From Synechococcus sp. GreenBA-s (GTDB lineage: Bacteria > Cyanobacteriota > Cyanobacteriia > PCC-6307 > Cyanobiaceae), in contig NZ_JAGQBX010000012.1 in the NCBI RefSeq assembly GCF_024345855.1, positions 1 through 60,837 of the forward strand: DNA of 60,837 bases, written 5' to 3'. Below are positions 31,233 through 39,503 of this stretch, piece after piece. Positions within the stretch are counted from its first letter, which is position 1. Every line of letters starts with the position of its first letter. The notes beneath the pieces were generated by a model. It saw only the letters and a list, made by a program, of their open reading frames with translations. It did not search any database and had not been told where the DNA came from. A program made the translations under genes and the position numbers.

Positions 31233-32417
31233 ATGGCCAAGGGCTGGCAGTCACAGCTGGAGCGCTGGCGGCAGGCGGGACTGATCGAGCCCGCCACCGC
31301 CGACGCCATTCAGGCCTGGGAGCAGGCCCAGCCCCAGCAGACGCGCCTGCAGGCGCCGGTGCTGGTGACCATCGCCCTGGGGGGCGTGTTGGTGGCGGCC
31401 GGGCTGCTGCTGTTCGTGTCCACCCACTGGGAAGCCCTGGCGCCGGGGCAGCGGTTCGGGCTGCTGCTGGCCCTGGTGGTGGGGCTGCACGGGGGCGGTG
31501 CCGCGGTGGAGGAACGCTTTGCGCCGCTGGCGGTGGCCCTGCACGGCGTGGGCACGGTGACCCTGGGGGCCGGCCTCTTCCTGGCGGCCCAGATCTTCCA
31601 CCTGGAGGCCCACTGGCCCCTGGGCCTGCTGCTCTGGGCCATCGGCGCCGGCCTGGGCTGGGGCCTGCTGCGCCAGTGGCCGCAGCTGGCGGTGCTGGCG
31701 CTGTTGGTTCCGGGCTGGCTGGGCAGTGAGTGGGCGGTGGCCGCGGAGGGGGCCACAGCGGGATTCCAGCGGAGTTCGAGCGATCCCACAGCCCTGGCGG
31801 TGCCGGCGGCGGGCCTGCTGCTCACCAGCCTCAGCTACCTGGGGGCACCGCTGGGGAGCGGCCCCACCTCCGCGGCGCGGCGGGTGCTGCTCTGGATCGG
31901 TGGGCTGGGGCTGCTGCCCGCCGCCCTGTTTTGGCTGTTCGTCAGCCTGTCGATGGGGCCCTGGGTTCTGGGGAGCCAGTCCGCGACGGCCCTGCCCCTG
32001 CCGCTGGCCCTGGCCGGCTGGTGCCTCGCCCTGGGCGGGCCGCTGCTGCTTGGTTGGCTGCTGCGGGGCGCCCGGATCGCCCCCCTGGGGGTGGCGATCG
32101 GCTGGCTGCTGGTGAGCCTGGTCGCGGGCGGCGGCGGACGCTTCGATCCCGGCCTGTTCACCTACCTCTGGTGGGCCGTGGGTGGCCTGCTGCTGCTGGC
32201 CTGGGGCGTGGCCGAGGGCCGCAGCGAGCGGATCAACGTGGGGATGGCCGTGATCGGCCTCGACGTGCTGGCCTTCTACGTGTCGCAGGTGATGGACGCC
32301 CTAGGCCGCTCCGCCAGCCTGATCGGCCTGGGGGTGCTGTTCCTGGGGGGCGGCTGGGGGCTGGAGATACTGCGCCGCCGGCTCCTGGCCCGCGCCGTGC
32401 GCCCGGAGGCCCCATGA
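31233..32417 (+). CDS. DUF2157-family multi-span membrane protein
   Basis: A 394-residue protein from ATG 31233. The N-terminal ~45 residues are soluble and match the DUF2157 opening (QLERWRQAGLIEPATADAIQAWE), followed by about ten transmembrane helices, including APGQRFGLLLALVVGLHGGG and LGAGLFLAAQIFHLEAHWP. The function of the family is unknown. It overlaps the next gene by 4 nt (ATGA). That gene encodes a GDYXXLXY-type protein, a pairing seen repeatedly in bacteria, so the two likely form a membrane complex. Confidence 0.85.
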   Translation: MAKGWQSQLERWRQAGLIEPATADAIQAWEQAQPQQTRLQAPVLVTIALGGVLVAAGLLLFVSTHWEALAPGQRFGLLLALVVGLHGGGAAVEERFAPLAVALHGVGTVTLGAGLFLAAQIFHLEAHWPLGLLLWAIGAGLGWGLLRQWPQLAVLALLVPGWLGSEWAVAAEGATAGFQRSSSDPTALAVPAAGLLLTSLSYLGAPLGSGPTSAARRVLLWIGGLGLLPAALFWLFVSLSMGPWVLGSQSATALPLPLALAGWCLALGGPLLLGWLLRGARIAPLGVAIGWLLVSLVAGGGGRFDPGLFTYLWWAVGGLLLLAWGVAEGRSERINVGMAVIGLDVLAFYVSQVMDALGRSASLIGLGVLFLGGGWGLEILRRRLLARAVRPEAP

Positions 32418-32962
32418 CCGCCTTCGGCCGTCCGGGATGGCGCCGGGGCGTGGCGCTGGCCCTGCTGCAGGGCGGACTGCTGCTGAGCCTGGCGGGCCAG
32501 CTGCTGCTGGATCGGGCCAGCCGCCCCCGGGGCTGGATCCGCACCGAGCCGGTGGATCCCCACCTGCCGATCCGGGGCCGCTACGTGGATCTGGCCCTCG
32601 TGGTCCCCGCGCCGACAGGACTGAGCGAGGCCGGCCACTCCGGCGCCCCGGTGGTGCTGCGCGCCGAGGGCGGCCAGGTGCGGGCCGAGCTGGCCGGTGC
32701 CTCAAGCCCCCGCGCCCGCAGCCTGCAGGCGTTCCCTCAGCCCAGCTGGGGGCAAGGCCCCGGGCCCGCGGCAGCCCGGCTCTGGCGCCTGGAACCCCGC
32801 GTGGCCTTCTTCATCCCGCCCGACGTGCCGGATCCCTCCCGCCGCCCGCCGGGCGAGCAGCTGTGGGTGGAGGTGACCCTGCCGGCGGAGGGCCCGCCGC
32901 GGCCGATCCGGCTGGGGGTGAAGCGGGAGGGTGGGCCGATCACGCCCCTGGCGCTGCGCTGA
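32414..32962 (+). CDS. GDYXXLXY-type membrane-anchored protein
   Basis: A 182-residue protein translationally coupled to the DUF2157 gene by an ATGA overlap. An N-terminal membrane anchor (GVALALLQGGLLLSLAGQLLL) precedes a periplasmic domain. The family-defining GDYxxLxY motif appears as the variant RGRYVDLALVV after DPHLPIRG. The rest is beta-rich (VAFFIPPDV, QLWVEVTLP). It ends 9 nt from the convergent gene at 32972. The role is unknown; the gene pair is the best clue. Confidence 0.75.
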   Translation: MTAFGRPGWRRGVALALLQGGLLLSLAGQLLLDRASRPRGWIRTEPVDPHLPIRGRYVDLALVVPAPTGLSEAGHSGAPVVLRAEGGQVRAELAGASSPRARSLQAFPQPSWGQGPGPAAARLWRLEPRVAFFIPPDVPDPSRRPPGEQLWVEVTLPAEGPPRPIRLGVKREGGPITPLALR

Positions 32963-32971
32963 GGAGGCGGC

Positions 32972-33868
32972 TCAGGCGCGGACTCCGGCCTGGGCGGCAT
33001 CGCGGATGGCCACCAGGCGCCCCATCGCCTCCACCAGCACATCGAGGGCCACATCCTCGGCGGAATTGGGGTCGGCGAAGCCGAAGGGATTGTCGATATC
33101 GGCGATCAGACGGATCAGGAAGATCAGCAGGAAGGCAATCACGAAGATGAAGAAGATCGCCTCGAGGATGGTGGTGGTGGCCATGAACACCAACCCGGTG
33201 CAGAGCAGGGCGGTGCTGGCATAGGCCAACCAGTACACCAGGGGGACGAAGGAGGTCTGGCGGATCGTGTCGATGCGGTTGATCAGCTTCAGCAGGCCAC
33301 CCATCTCCGCCATCAGCCGCGCCTGGAGGGTGGCATTGCCCTGGAGCAGCACGGCCGCCTCCACAGTGGCCGCATGGCACTGGTGAAACTGCAGCAGCAG
33401 CTCCCGGGTCGAGAGGCGCTCCAGCAGCCAGGCGAGCAGGGCGTCGGCGAAGGCGGCCACCGCCATGAGCGGCCTGTCCACGACAGCCGCGGGATTGTGG
33501 GCGGGAATGGCCTGGATCTCCAGGCTCAGCACCTCCAGACCGGTGGCCAGCTCACCGGGGAGCCGCTCACTCTCCTTGAAATCCGACAGCACGCCATTGA
33601 GCAGGAAGCCCAGCAGGAACACCGTGGAGGCCACCAGGGAGGTGAACAGGGGATTCACCTGAATGGGCTCAAGGCCCAGGTGGTGCACGAGCAGCTTGGC
33701 CAGGCCGATCAGGAGCACCAGCAGCAGCACCTTGAGCAACTTGAGCGCCCGGCGGCGTGCGGCCTCACGGCGGCGCCGCCGGCTGTAGGCCGCGAAATCG
33801 GCGAGGGACTGGAGCGACAGGGTGGGCGACGGCCTTGGTGGCGGCAGGTCTACCACCACCGCGATCAT
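32972..33868 (-). CDS. Membrane protein of unknown function, possibly bestrophin-like
   Basis: A 298-residue protein. A basic stretch (SRRRRREAARRRALKLLK) precedes the first membrane helices (VLLLVLLIGLAKLLV; LFTSLVASTVFLLGFLLNGV). A long soluble helical part follows, and then two further spans near the C-terminus (AYASTALLCTGLVFM; AIFFIFVIAFLLIFLIRLI) ending with DIDNPFGF. That last motif and the layout resemble bestrophin-like DUF4239 membrane proteins, but I am not sure of the family. It is followed 17 nt upstream in transcription order by nothing cotranscribed that I can identify, and the 2OG-oxygenase gene lies 17 nt away on the same strand. Confidence 0.6.
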   Translation of the reverse strand: MIAVVVDLPPPRPSPTLSLQSLADFAAYSRRRRREAARRRALKLLKVLLLVLLIGLAKLLVHHLGLEPIQVNPLFTSLVASTVFLLGFLLNGVLSDFKESERLPGELATGLEVLSLEIQAIPAHNPAAVVDRPLMAVAAFADALLAWLLERLSTRELLLQFHQCHAATVEAAVLLQGNATLQARLMAEMGGLLKLINRIDTIRQTSFVPLVYWLAYASTALLCTGLVFMATTTILEAIFFIFVIAFLLIFLIRLIADIDNPFGFADPNSAEDVALDVLVEAMGRLVAIRDAAQAGVRA

Positions 33869-33885
33869 TCAGCAGGTATTCGGCC

Positions 33886-34545
33886 TCACGGTGCAGCCGC
33901 CGGTTCCGTGGCCAGGCGGGCCAGGTAATCGTCCAGGCGACCGGCGTTGATCCAGCCGGTGGCGATCGTCTTGCTGTGGCTGTGGCTCACCCGGCCCCGG
34001 TGGATGTGGGAGAGGCCCGCCGGGAAGATCACGAGCTTGCCCCGCTCCGCCTCCTCGTGGTGCTCCTGCCAGTGGAACTCGGTGCCGCCCTCCGGCAGGG
34101 TGTCGCAGTAGAGGATCCAGGCCAGCACACGGCGAATCGGCTCCGTGGCCTCGTCGCTGGTGGTCCAGTCGCAGTGCCAGCTGCGGAAGCCCTCGCCGGG
34201 GGCGTAGCGCTGCAGGTTGAAGATCGGGTTCACGAACAGACTCTGCTCCGGGCAGCACTGGCGCAGCAGCGGCCGCTCCTGCAGGTAGCGGTTGAGGCCC
34301 GCCGTCACGCCGCGCAGGATCACCTCGGCCAGGGCGAAGGCCTCCGGATCGGAGCGGTCGATCGCCACCAGGCTGATGTCTGTGGAGATCTTGGCGGGTA
34401 CGGCCGCGGATTCGCCCCCAGCGCCCGCGTCGGGGCCGAAGGCGACGCCCGGGCGCTGCAGATCCAGGCGGCGATCGAAGAAGGCCATCACCCCGTCGGC
34501 CAGGGCCTCGAAGCCGGCGTTGCGGTAGCTGGCGATCAGGCGCAT
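33886..34545 (-). CDS. 2-oxoglutarate/Fe(II)-dependent oxygenase (prolyl-4-hydroxylase-like)
   Basis: A 219-residue enzyme. The iron triad is visible as H124 and D126 in SWHCDW, and H182 in SHIHRGR, with K192 (HSKTIATGW) placed to bind 2-oxoglutarate. The PIFNLQRYAPGEGF segment before the first ligand is typical of this group. The substrate is unknown and may be a protein or a small molecule. The start at 34545 overlaps the upstream gene's stop region by 10 nt, so the two probably work together. The gene is about 3 kb from the GlnT/Rieske region, but I see no direct link to it. Confidence 0.85.
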   Translation of the reverse strand: MRLIASYRNAGFEALADGVMAFFDRRLDLQRPGVAFGPDAGAGGESAAVPAKISTDISLVAIDRSDPEAFALAEVILRGVTAGLNRYLQERPLLRQCCPEQSLFVNPIFNLQRYAPGEGFRSWHCDWTTSDEATEPIRRVLAWILYCDTLPEGGTEFHWQEHHEEAERGKLVIFPAGLSHIHRGRVSHSHSKTIATGWINAGRLDDYLARLATEPAAAP

Positions 34546-34994
34546 GGCTGGCTCCAGGGGATGGCCACCACCGACTCCAGGCTCTGCCAGCAGCTGCGGT
34601 CTCCCACCAGCCGCTCGGCCAGCCCCACCCGCTCCAGGGCCTCCGCCACGGCCTCCAGCGGCGGTGCAGCGGAGGGCCCCAGGGGCAGCGCCAGCACCTG
34701 TTGCTCGGCCGGGTCGGCCAGCAGCTGCAGGTCAAGGTCGTCGAGCACCCGCTCGAAGTAGATCCGCCGCATCCGCCCCGTCAGAGCCGGGCCGAGGGCG
34801 GCCGCGAAGGCCTCCAGCCCCTGCCGATCGCCGCTGCAGCCGCAGTTCAGCGAGAGCCAGATCAGCAGCTTGGCCCAGGCCTCCGGGGTCCAGAGCGGCT
34901 GAAAACTCTCGCGGTGCTGGCGCACCAGCTCGCCGATCGCGAAGTCGAACAGGGTGGCCTGCAGGGCGGCCGGGTCAGGGGTTGGGCTGCTCAT
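34536..34994 (-). CDS. Conserved hypothetical protein coupled to the 2OG-oxygenase
   Basis: A 152-residue soluble protein. Segments LFDFAIGELVRQHRESFQPLW, then LLIWLSLNCGCSGD, and a helical part RMRRIYFERVLDDLDLQLL are readable but match no family I know. ATG 34994 is preferred; ATG 35003 is three codons upstream. Its 3' end overlaps the 2OG-oxygenase start by 10 nt, suggesting translational coupling and perhaps a substrate or accessory relation. It is divergent from the small gene at 35050. Confidence 0.6.
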   Translation of the reverse strand: MSSPTPDPAALQATLFDFAIGELVRQHRESFQPLWTPEAWAKLLIWLSLNCGCSGDRQGLEAFAAALGPALTGRMRRIYFERVLDDLDLQLLADPAEQQVLALPLGPSAAPPLEAVAEALERVGLAERLVGDRSCWQSLESVVAIPWSQPCA

Positions 34995-35049
34995 GCCTGC
35001 CATCTTCCCCGCCACCGGGCAAACTGCGGGGGCATGCGCCTGTCGCACC

Positions 35050-35307
35050 ATGGCCCTGGACCTCAACGATCCCGATCTGGAGTTCTCCGATCTGGTCGAC
35101 GCCTACCTGAGCTGGGTGCTGGCCGTGATCAACGACGAGAAACTGGAGGGTGAGGAGAAGCTGCTCACCGACGAGATCGCCGAGGATGCCCTCAACGCCA
35201 TGCGCTTCCTGCCCGGCGAGGTGACCGCCGCGATCGAATCCAGCCTGGCCCGCGTCTACGACGTGGATCCCGACGAACTGGCCTCGCTGCTGTTCCCCGA
35301 GGACTGA
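35050..35307 (+). CDS. Small acidic conserved cyanobacterial protein
   Basis: An 85-residue, highly acidic, all-helical protein from ATG 35050. It contains ALDLNDPDLEFSDLVDAYLS and ends VDPDELASLLFPED. Such small acidic proteins are widespread in picocyanobacteria, mostly without known function. It is divergent from the hypothetical gene at 34994 with 55 nt between, and 48 nt upstream of the methyltransferase gene on the same strand. Confidence 0.6.
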   Translation: MALDLNDPDLEFSDLVDAYLSWVLAVINDEKLEGEEKLLTDEIAEDALNAMRFLPGEVTAAIESSLARVYDVDPDELASLLFPED

Positions 35308-35355
35308 GCGTCCCGGAGGACGGAGCTCCCAGCCCGTCCCGCGGGTGAGGCGGCC

Positions 35356-36159
35356 GTGAGCGACTACATCCTCGGCACCCATGACGCCGAGCTGGCCCGG
35401 CTGCAGCTGCAGCATGCGCTCTGGCGGCCCGCCGCCCAGGCCGCCTGGCGGCGGGCCGGCCTCGGCCCCGGCCAGCGGGTGCTCGAACTGGGGGCCGGGC
35501 CGGGCCTCGCGGCCCTGGAGCTGGCCCGCGCCGTGGGTCCTGCGGGCCGGGTGCTGGGCCTGGAGCTCAGCCCGGCCTACGTGGCCGCCGGCCAGGCCGT
35601 GGCCGAGCGTGAGGGCCTCGAACAGCTGGAGCTGCGCCGCCACGATCTGCGCACGGATCCCCTGCCGGCCGAAGGCTTCGATCTGCTCTGGTGCCGCTGG
35701 GTGGCGATGTTCCTGCCCGAGCTGGAGCCGCTGCTGGACCAGCTGGCGCCGGCCCTGCGGCCCGGGGGCACCGTGCTGTTCCACGAGTACCTGCACTGGG
35801 ACACGTTCGGCCTGCATCCCCACGGGGCGGCGATCCGGCGCTTCGGCCAGGCGGCGCAGCGCAGCTTCCGGGAGGCGGGCGGCGATCCGGACGTGAACCG
35901 GCGCCTGCCCGCCCTGCTGGCCCAGCGGGGCTTCCAGATCCAGGAGCTGCGGCCGCTGCCGGTGCTGGGGCAGGCCGGCTCGATGGCGGCGCAGTGGATG
36001 GGCTCCTTCGTGGCGGTCTACGGCGAGCAGCTGCAGCGGCTGGGCCTCTGGAGCGCGGCCGATGCCGCCCAGGCCGCCGCCGAAGTCAGCGAGGCCCAGC
36101 GCGCTGCCGGCAGCTACTGGATGGGACCCACGCTCCTGGAGCTGCGGGCGACAAAGTAG
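35356..36159 (+). CDS. Class I SAM-dependent methyltransferase
   Basis: A 267-residue protein from GTG 35356. Motif I VLELGAGPGLAALELA binds S-adenosylmethionine, the acidic end of beta-2 is in VLGLELSP, motif II is FDLLWCRW and motif III LRPGGTVLFHEY. The C-terminal half is substrate-specific and gives no clear clue, though the general arrangement resembles small-molecule methyltransferases of the UbiE/menaquinone type. The next gene, a short-chain dehydrogenase, starts 5 nt downstream, so the pair likely acts on a common substrate. Confidence 0.85.
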   Translation: MSDYILGTHDAELARLQLQHALWRPAAQAAWRRAGLGPGQRVLELGAGPGLAALELARAVGPAGRVLGLELSPAYVAAGQAVAEREGLEQLELRRHDLRTDPLPAEGFDLLWCRWVAMFLPELEPLLDQLAPALRPGGTVLFHEYLHWDTFGLHPHGAAIRRFGQAAQRSFREAGGDPDVNRRLPALLAQRGFQIQELRPLPVLGQAGSMAAQWMGSFVAVYGEQLQRLGLWSAADAAQAAAEVSEAQRAAGSYWMGPTLLELRATK

Positions 36160-36164
36160 GTCTT

Positions 36165-37103
36165 ATGCCCTGGACCACCGCCGACATCCCCGACCAGAGC
36201 GGTCGGATCGCCCTGATCACCGGCGCCAACAGCGGCCTGGGCCTGGAAACCGCCCGGGCCCTCTCGGCGCGGGGGGCCACGGTGCTGCTGGCCTGCCGCG
36301 ATCCCCGCCGCGGCGAGCAGGCCCGCCAGGAGCTGCTGCCCCAGGCCCGCGCCGGCCTGGAGCTGCTGACGCTCGACCTGGCCGACCTGGCCAGCGTGGC
36401 CGCCGCCGCCGAGCGGGTGCAGCGGGAGTTCGGCCGGCTGGATCTGCTGATCGCCAATGCCGGCGTGATGGCTCCGCCGCGGCGCCTCACCCGCCAGGGC
36501 CACGAGCTCCAGTTCGGTGTGAACCACCTGGGCCACTTCGCCCTGGTGCGGCTGCTGCTGCCCCTGCTGGCGCAGGCCCCCGGCGCCCGGGTGGTGGGCG
36601 TCAGCTCGGGCGCCCACTACTTCGGCCGCATCGCCTTCGACGACCTGCAGGGCGAGCGCCGCTACGACGCCTGGGCCGCCTACGCCCAGAGCAAGCTGGC
36701 CAACGTGATGCTGGCCCTGGAGCTGCAGACGCGGCTTGAGGCCGCCGGCAGCGGCGTGCTGTCGGTGGCGGCCCATCCGGGCCTGGCCCGCACCAACCTG
36801 CAGCCGGCCTCCGTGGCGGCCCGCGACTCCCAGCTGGAGGCCCTGGCCTACCGGCTGATGGATCCCCTGTTCCAGAGCGCGGCCATGGGCGCGCTGCCCC
36901 AGCTGCACGCCGCTACCGCACCGGAACTTCCGGGCGGCAGCTTCTTCGGCCCCGGCGGCCTGGCCAACCTGCGGGGCTGGCCGGTGCCCTGCCGCATCGC
37001 CCCGGCGGCCCTGGTGACCAGCGATCGCCAGCGGCTGTGGGAGGTGAGCGAGCAGCTCTGCGCCGCGGCGGGGCTGGAGCTGCCGGGCTGGCCTGCCGGC
37101 TGA
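36165..37103 (+). CDS. Short-chain dehydrogenase/reductase, retinol-dehydrogenase-like
   Basis: An NAD(P)-dependent SDR of 312 residues from ATG 36165. The cofactor motif TGANSGLGLE starts at residue 19, NAG appears in IANAGVM, and the catalytic Ser (VGVSSGAH) and YAQSK (Tyr-x3-Lys) are present. The family (RDH11/WWOX-like, related to protochlorophyllide reductase) is broad in substrate. It follows the methyltransferase by 5 nt and converges with glnT-like gene 1 with a 36-nt gap. The specific substrate is unknown. Confidence 0.87.
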   Translation: MPWTTADIPDQSGRIALITGANSGLGLETARALSARGATVLLACRDPRRGEQARQELLPQARAGLELLTLDLADLASVAAAAERVQREFGRLDLLIANAGVMAPPRRLTRQGHELQFGVNHLGHFALVRLLLPLLAQAPGARVVGVSSGAHYFGRIAFDDLQGERRYDAWAAYAQSKLANVMLALELQTRLEAAGSGVLSVAAHPGLARTNLQPASVAARDSQLEALAYRLMDPLFQSAAMGALPQLHAATAPELPGGSFFGPGGLANLRGWPVPCRIAPAALVTSDRQRLWEVSEQLCAAAGLELPGWPAG

Positions 37104-37139
37104 CCATCGTCGGCCTGTTGATGCCCAGCGCCACTCACC

Positions 37140-38456
37140 TCAGCCATCCAGCCCTGTGTGACGCTCCCATTCCGTCACCTCAGCGCGATACTCCTGCCAC
37201 TGACGACGGCGCAGGCGTTCGTAGGCGCTGCAGAACGCTTCACCGAGGGCGGCTCGCAGCACGGCATCCTGACCAAAGGCCTCGAGGGCTTCACCCAGAT
37301 CGCTGGGCAGATGGCCGAAACCGGGAGACTGCAGGGGCTCAGCAAAGTTGTCATTGTCGTGGCGCGGGCCTGGTGAGAGCTGGCGCTCGATCCCATCGAG
37401 GCCCGCAGCCAGCACGGCGGCCTGGAGGATATAGGGATGGGCGGCACCATCGGGGAGGCGCAGTTCCAGGCGTTGGTCGTCAGGAATGCGCACCATGTGG
37501 GTGCGGTTGTTGCCGGTGTAGCTGATCCCAGCCGGCGCCCAGGTGGAGCCGGAGGTGGTGGGGGGTGCCGACAGTCGCCGGTAGCTGTTCACGCTGGGGT
37601 TCGTGAGACAGCACAGGGCCGGGGCATGGGCCAGCAATCCCGCCAGGAAGTGATAGGCCAGCGCCGACAATCCCAGCGCGCCGCCTGGATCGTGAAAGAG
37701 ATTGCGGCCGGCCTGGGCCGTGCCGGCGGCACCCCAGAGCGACAGATGGGTGTGGCAGCCATTGCCGGTGCGATGGGCAAAGGGCTTGGGCATGAAGCTG
37801 GCGCGCAGCCCCTGCTCCTCCGCCAGCGACTTCACCATCACCTTGAAGAAGGCGTGGCGATCGGCCGTGGTGAGGGCATCGGCGAAGGTCCAGTTGAGTT
37901 CAAACTGACCGTTGGCATCTTCGTGATCCGCCTGGTAGGGCCCCCAGCCCAACGCCTCCATCGCCTCCAGCAGCGGCGCCACCAGGGGGTAGTGACGCAT
38001 CAGGGCGAGCTGGTCGTAGCAGGGCTTCTGCTGGGTGTCGGCGCGATCGGCGGGCGCCTCACCGCTGGGATCCAGCAGAAAGAACTCGGCCTCCACCCCA
38101 CTGCGCAGCTCGAACCCCAGGGCCTGGGCCCGCTCCTGCTGACGGCGCAGCAGGCGCCGGGGGCACTGGGCCATCGGCTCGCCATTCAGCAGCAGCTCCG
38201 TGGCCACCCAGCCCACCTCGGGCTGCCAGGGCAACGGCATCAGGCTGGCGGGATCGGGCACCGCCATCACATCGCCATCGGCCGGAGTCAGGTCGAGCCA
38301 GGCGGCGAAGCCCGCAAACCCGGCACCCGCGGTGGCCATCCCCTCCACCGCTGAGGCCGGCACGAGCTTGGCCCGCTGCACGCCGAACAGGTCGGTGAAG
38401 GACATCAACAGAAAGCGGAGGCCCCGCTCTTTCATCAGGCCAGCGAGATCAGCCAT
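37140..38456 (-). CDS. glnT: GlnT-type glutamine synthetase-like ligase 1
   Basis: A 438-residue member of the glutamine synthetase superfamily, GlnT (type III) branch. Catalytic features are kept: VEAEFFLL (metal Glu, 122-129), HEDANGQFE (178-186), FMPKP (221-225), GNGCHTHLS with His235, NPSVNSYRR (286-294) and the nucleotide/glutamate arginine region VRIPDDQRLELR. Members form a gamma-glutamyl amide from glutamate, ATP and either ammonia or another amine; the substrate here is not predictable. It ends a three-gene minus-strand unit with the desaturase and alpha/beta hydrolase (45-nt gap). A distinct paralog sits in the guanidine operon at 45345. Confidence 0.85.
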   Translation of the reverse strand: MADLAGLMKERGLRFLLMSFTDLFGVQRAKLVPASAVEGMATAGAGFAGFAAWLDLTPADGDVMAVPDPASLMPLPWQPEVGWVATELLLNGEPMAQCPRRLLRRQQERAQALGFELRSGVEAEFFLLDPSGEAPADRADTQQKPCYDQLALMRHYPLVAPLLEAMEALGWGPYQADHEDANGQFELNWTFADALTTADRHAFFKVMVKSLAEEQGLRASFMPKPFAHRTGNGCHTHLSLWGAAGTAQAGRNLFHDPGGALGLSALAYHFLAGLLAHAPALCCLTNPSVNSYRRLSAPPTTSGSTWAPAGISYTGNNRTHMVRIPDDQRLELRLPDGAAHPYILQAAVLAAGLDGIERQLSPGPRHDNDNFAEPLQSPGFGHLPSDLGEALEAFGQDAVLRAALGEAFCSAYERLRRRQWQEYRAEVTEWERHTGLDG

Positions 38457-38501
38457 GGACGCTCTGCAAGGAACAACAACAAGAACAAGGAGCCGGGACC
38501 G

Positions 38502-39503
38502 TCAGCCGGCGAGGAGCTGATCCACGACCTGGCGCAGCTGCTGCTGTTCCGGTGGGCTGCTGTGGGGATTGCCGGCGCGATGGCCCAGGATCGACGCGAT
38601 CACGTGCAACTGGGCGCCGGGGATGGCGGCGGCATCGGCAGCCAAATCATCCGGCGTGAAGTAGAGATCGTGGCTACCAGCCACGATCGCCGTGCGGGCC
38701 TGAAGGCCTCCCAGCACGGCCTCCAGATCACCGCCAGCGGCCACATCGTGGGCCATCCAGGTATCCAGCATGGCGATCAGATCGCGGGGATCATGGCGCT
38801 GGTAGTGGGGCAACCACTGGCGCTCCACGTGCTCCTCCATCGGCTCGGCGATGGTGCGGAAGAAGGGCTGACTGGCGGCCCAGCTAGCGTAGATCAGGGC
38901 GTAGGTGCGCAATCCCTGGTCGGGGGTGGCCTCGAATCCCTCGCCGTTCCAGTGGCGATCAGCCGTGAGGGCCTGCCGCAGGCTGAGGCAGAAGAGGCGG
39001 TTGTGGGGGGAGGTGCGGGCACTGCCGCACACACAGCAGATCCGCTCCACCAGCTCGGGATAGTCCACGGCCCACTGGTAGGCCTGCTGGGCGCCCATCG
39101 ACCAGCCGTAGATCAGGGGGAGCCGTTCCACGCCGAACAGCTCCGCCAGCAGCTGCCGCTGGGCGGCCACATTGTCGTGATGACGGACGATCCAGCCCTG
39201 CTCGGCCAGGCCCATGGCTCCGTGGCTGGGGCTGCTGGAGGCTCCGTTGCCGAACATGCCGGCGATCACGATGCACCAGCGCTCGGGATCGAGCACCGGC
39301 CCCGCCAGCCAGGCCAGATCCTCCGGCCGGGCGCCGTAGGAGGTGGGCACCAGGATCAGGTTGGAGCGATCGGCGTTGAGGGCACCGATCTGCAGATAGC
39401 TGATCTGGGCGTCGGGGATGGTGTGGCCGCAGGCCAGGGGCCAGGGGCCCAGGGCGTGCTCCTGCCGCTGGACGCGGGGGAGCGGAACGGTGACGGTGCT
39501 CAT
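38502..39503 (-). CDS. Alpha/beta hydrolase, homoserine O-acetyltransferase-like
   Basis: A 333-residue alpha/beta-fold protein in the MetX-like branch. The nucleophile elbow is YGWSMGAQQAYQW, with the acid likely in YFTPDDLA and the histidine in ILGHRAGNP. Typical MetX features around SYLQIGALN and GARPEDLAWL are present, but overall sequence and length point to a paralog rather than the methionine-pathway acyltransferase. It may be an acyltransferase, esterase or amide hydrolase. Its ATG overlaps the desaturase stop by 4 nt (ATGA), which links the two functionally. Confidence 0.8.
   Translation of the reverse strand: MSTVTVPLPRVQRQEHALGPWPLACGHTIPDAQISYLQIGALNADRSNLILVPTSYGARPEDLAWLAGPVLDPERWCIVIAGMFGNGASSSPSHGAMGLAEQGWIVRHHDNVAAQRQLLAELFGVERLPLIYGWSMGAQQAYQWAVDYPELVERICCVCGSARTSPHNRLFCLSLRQALTADRHWNGEGFEATPDQGLRTYALIYASWAASQPFFRTIAEPMEEHVERQWLPHYQRHDPRDLIAMLDTWMAHDVAAGGDLEAVLGGLQARTAIVAGSHDLYFTPDDLAADAAAIPGAQLHVIASILGHRAGNPHSSPPEQQQLRQVVDQLLAG

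Noticed and set aside
38502-39503. MetX homoserine O-acetyltransferase of methionine synthesis
   Set aside because: Related fold, but shorter and divergent, and its operon partners are not methionine genes.
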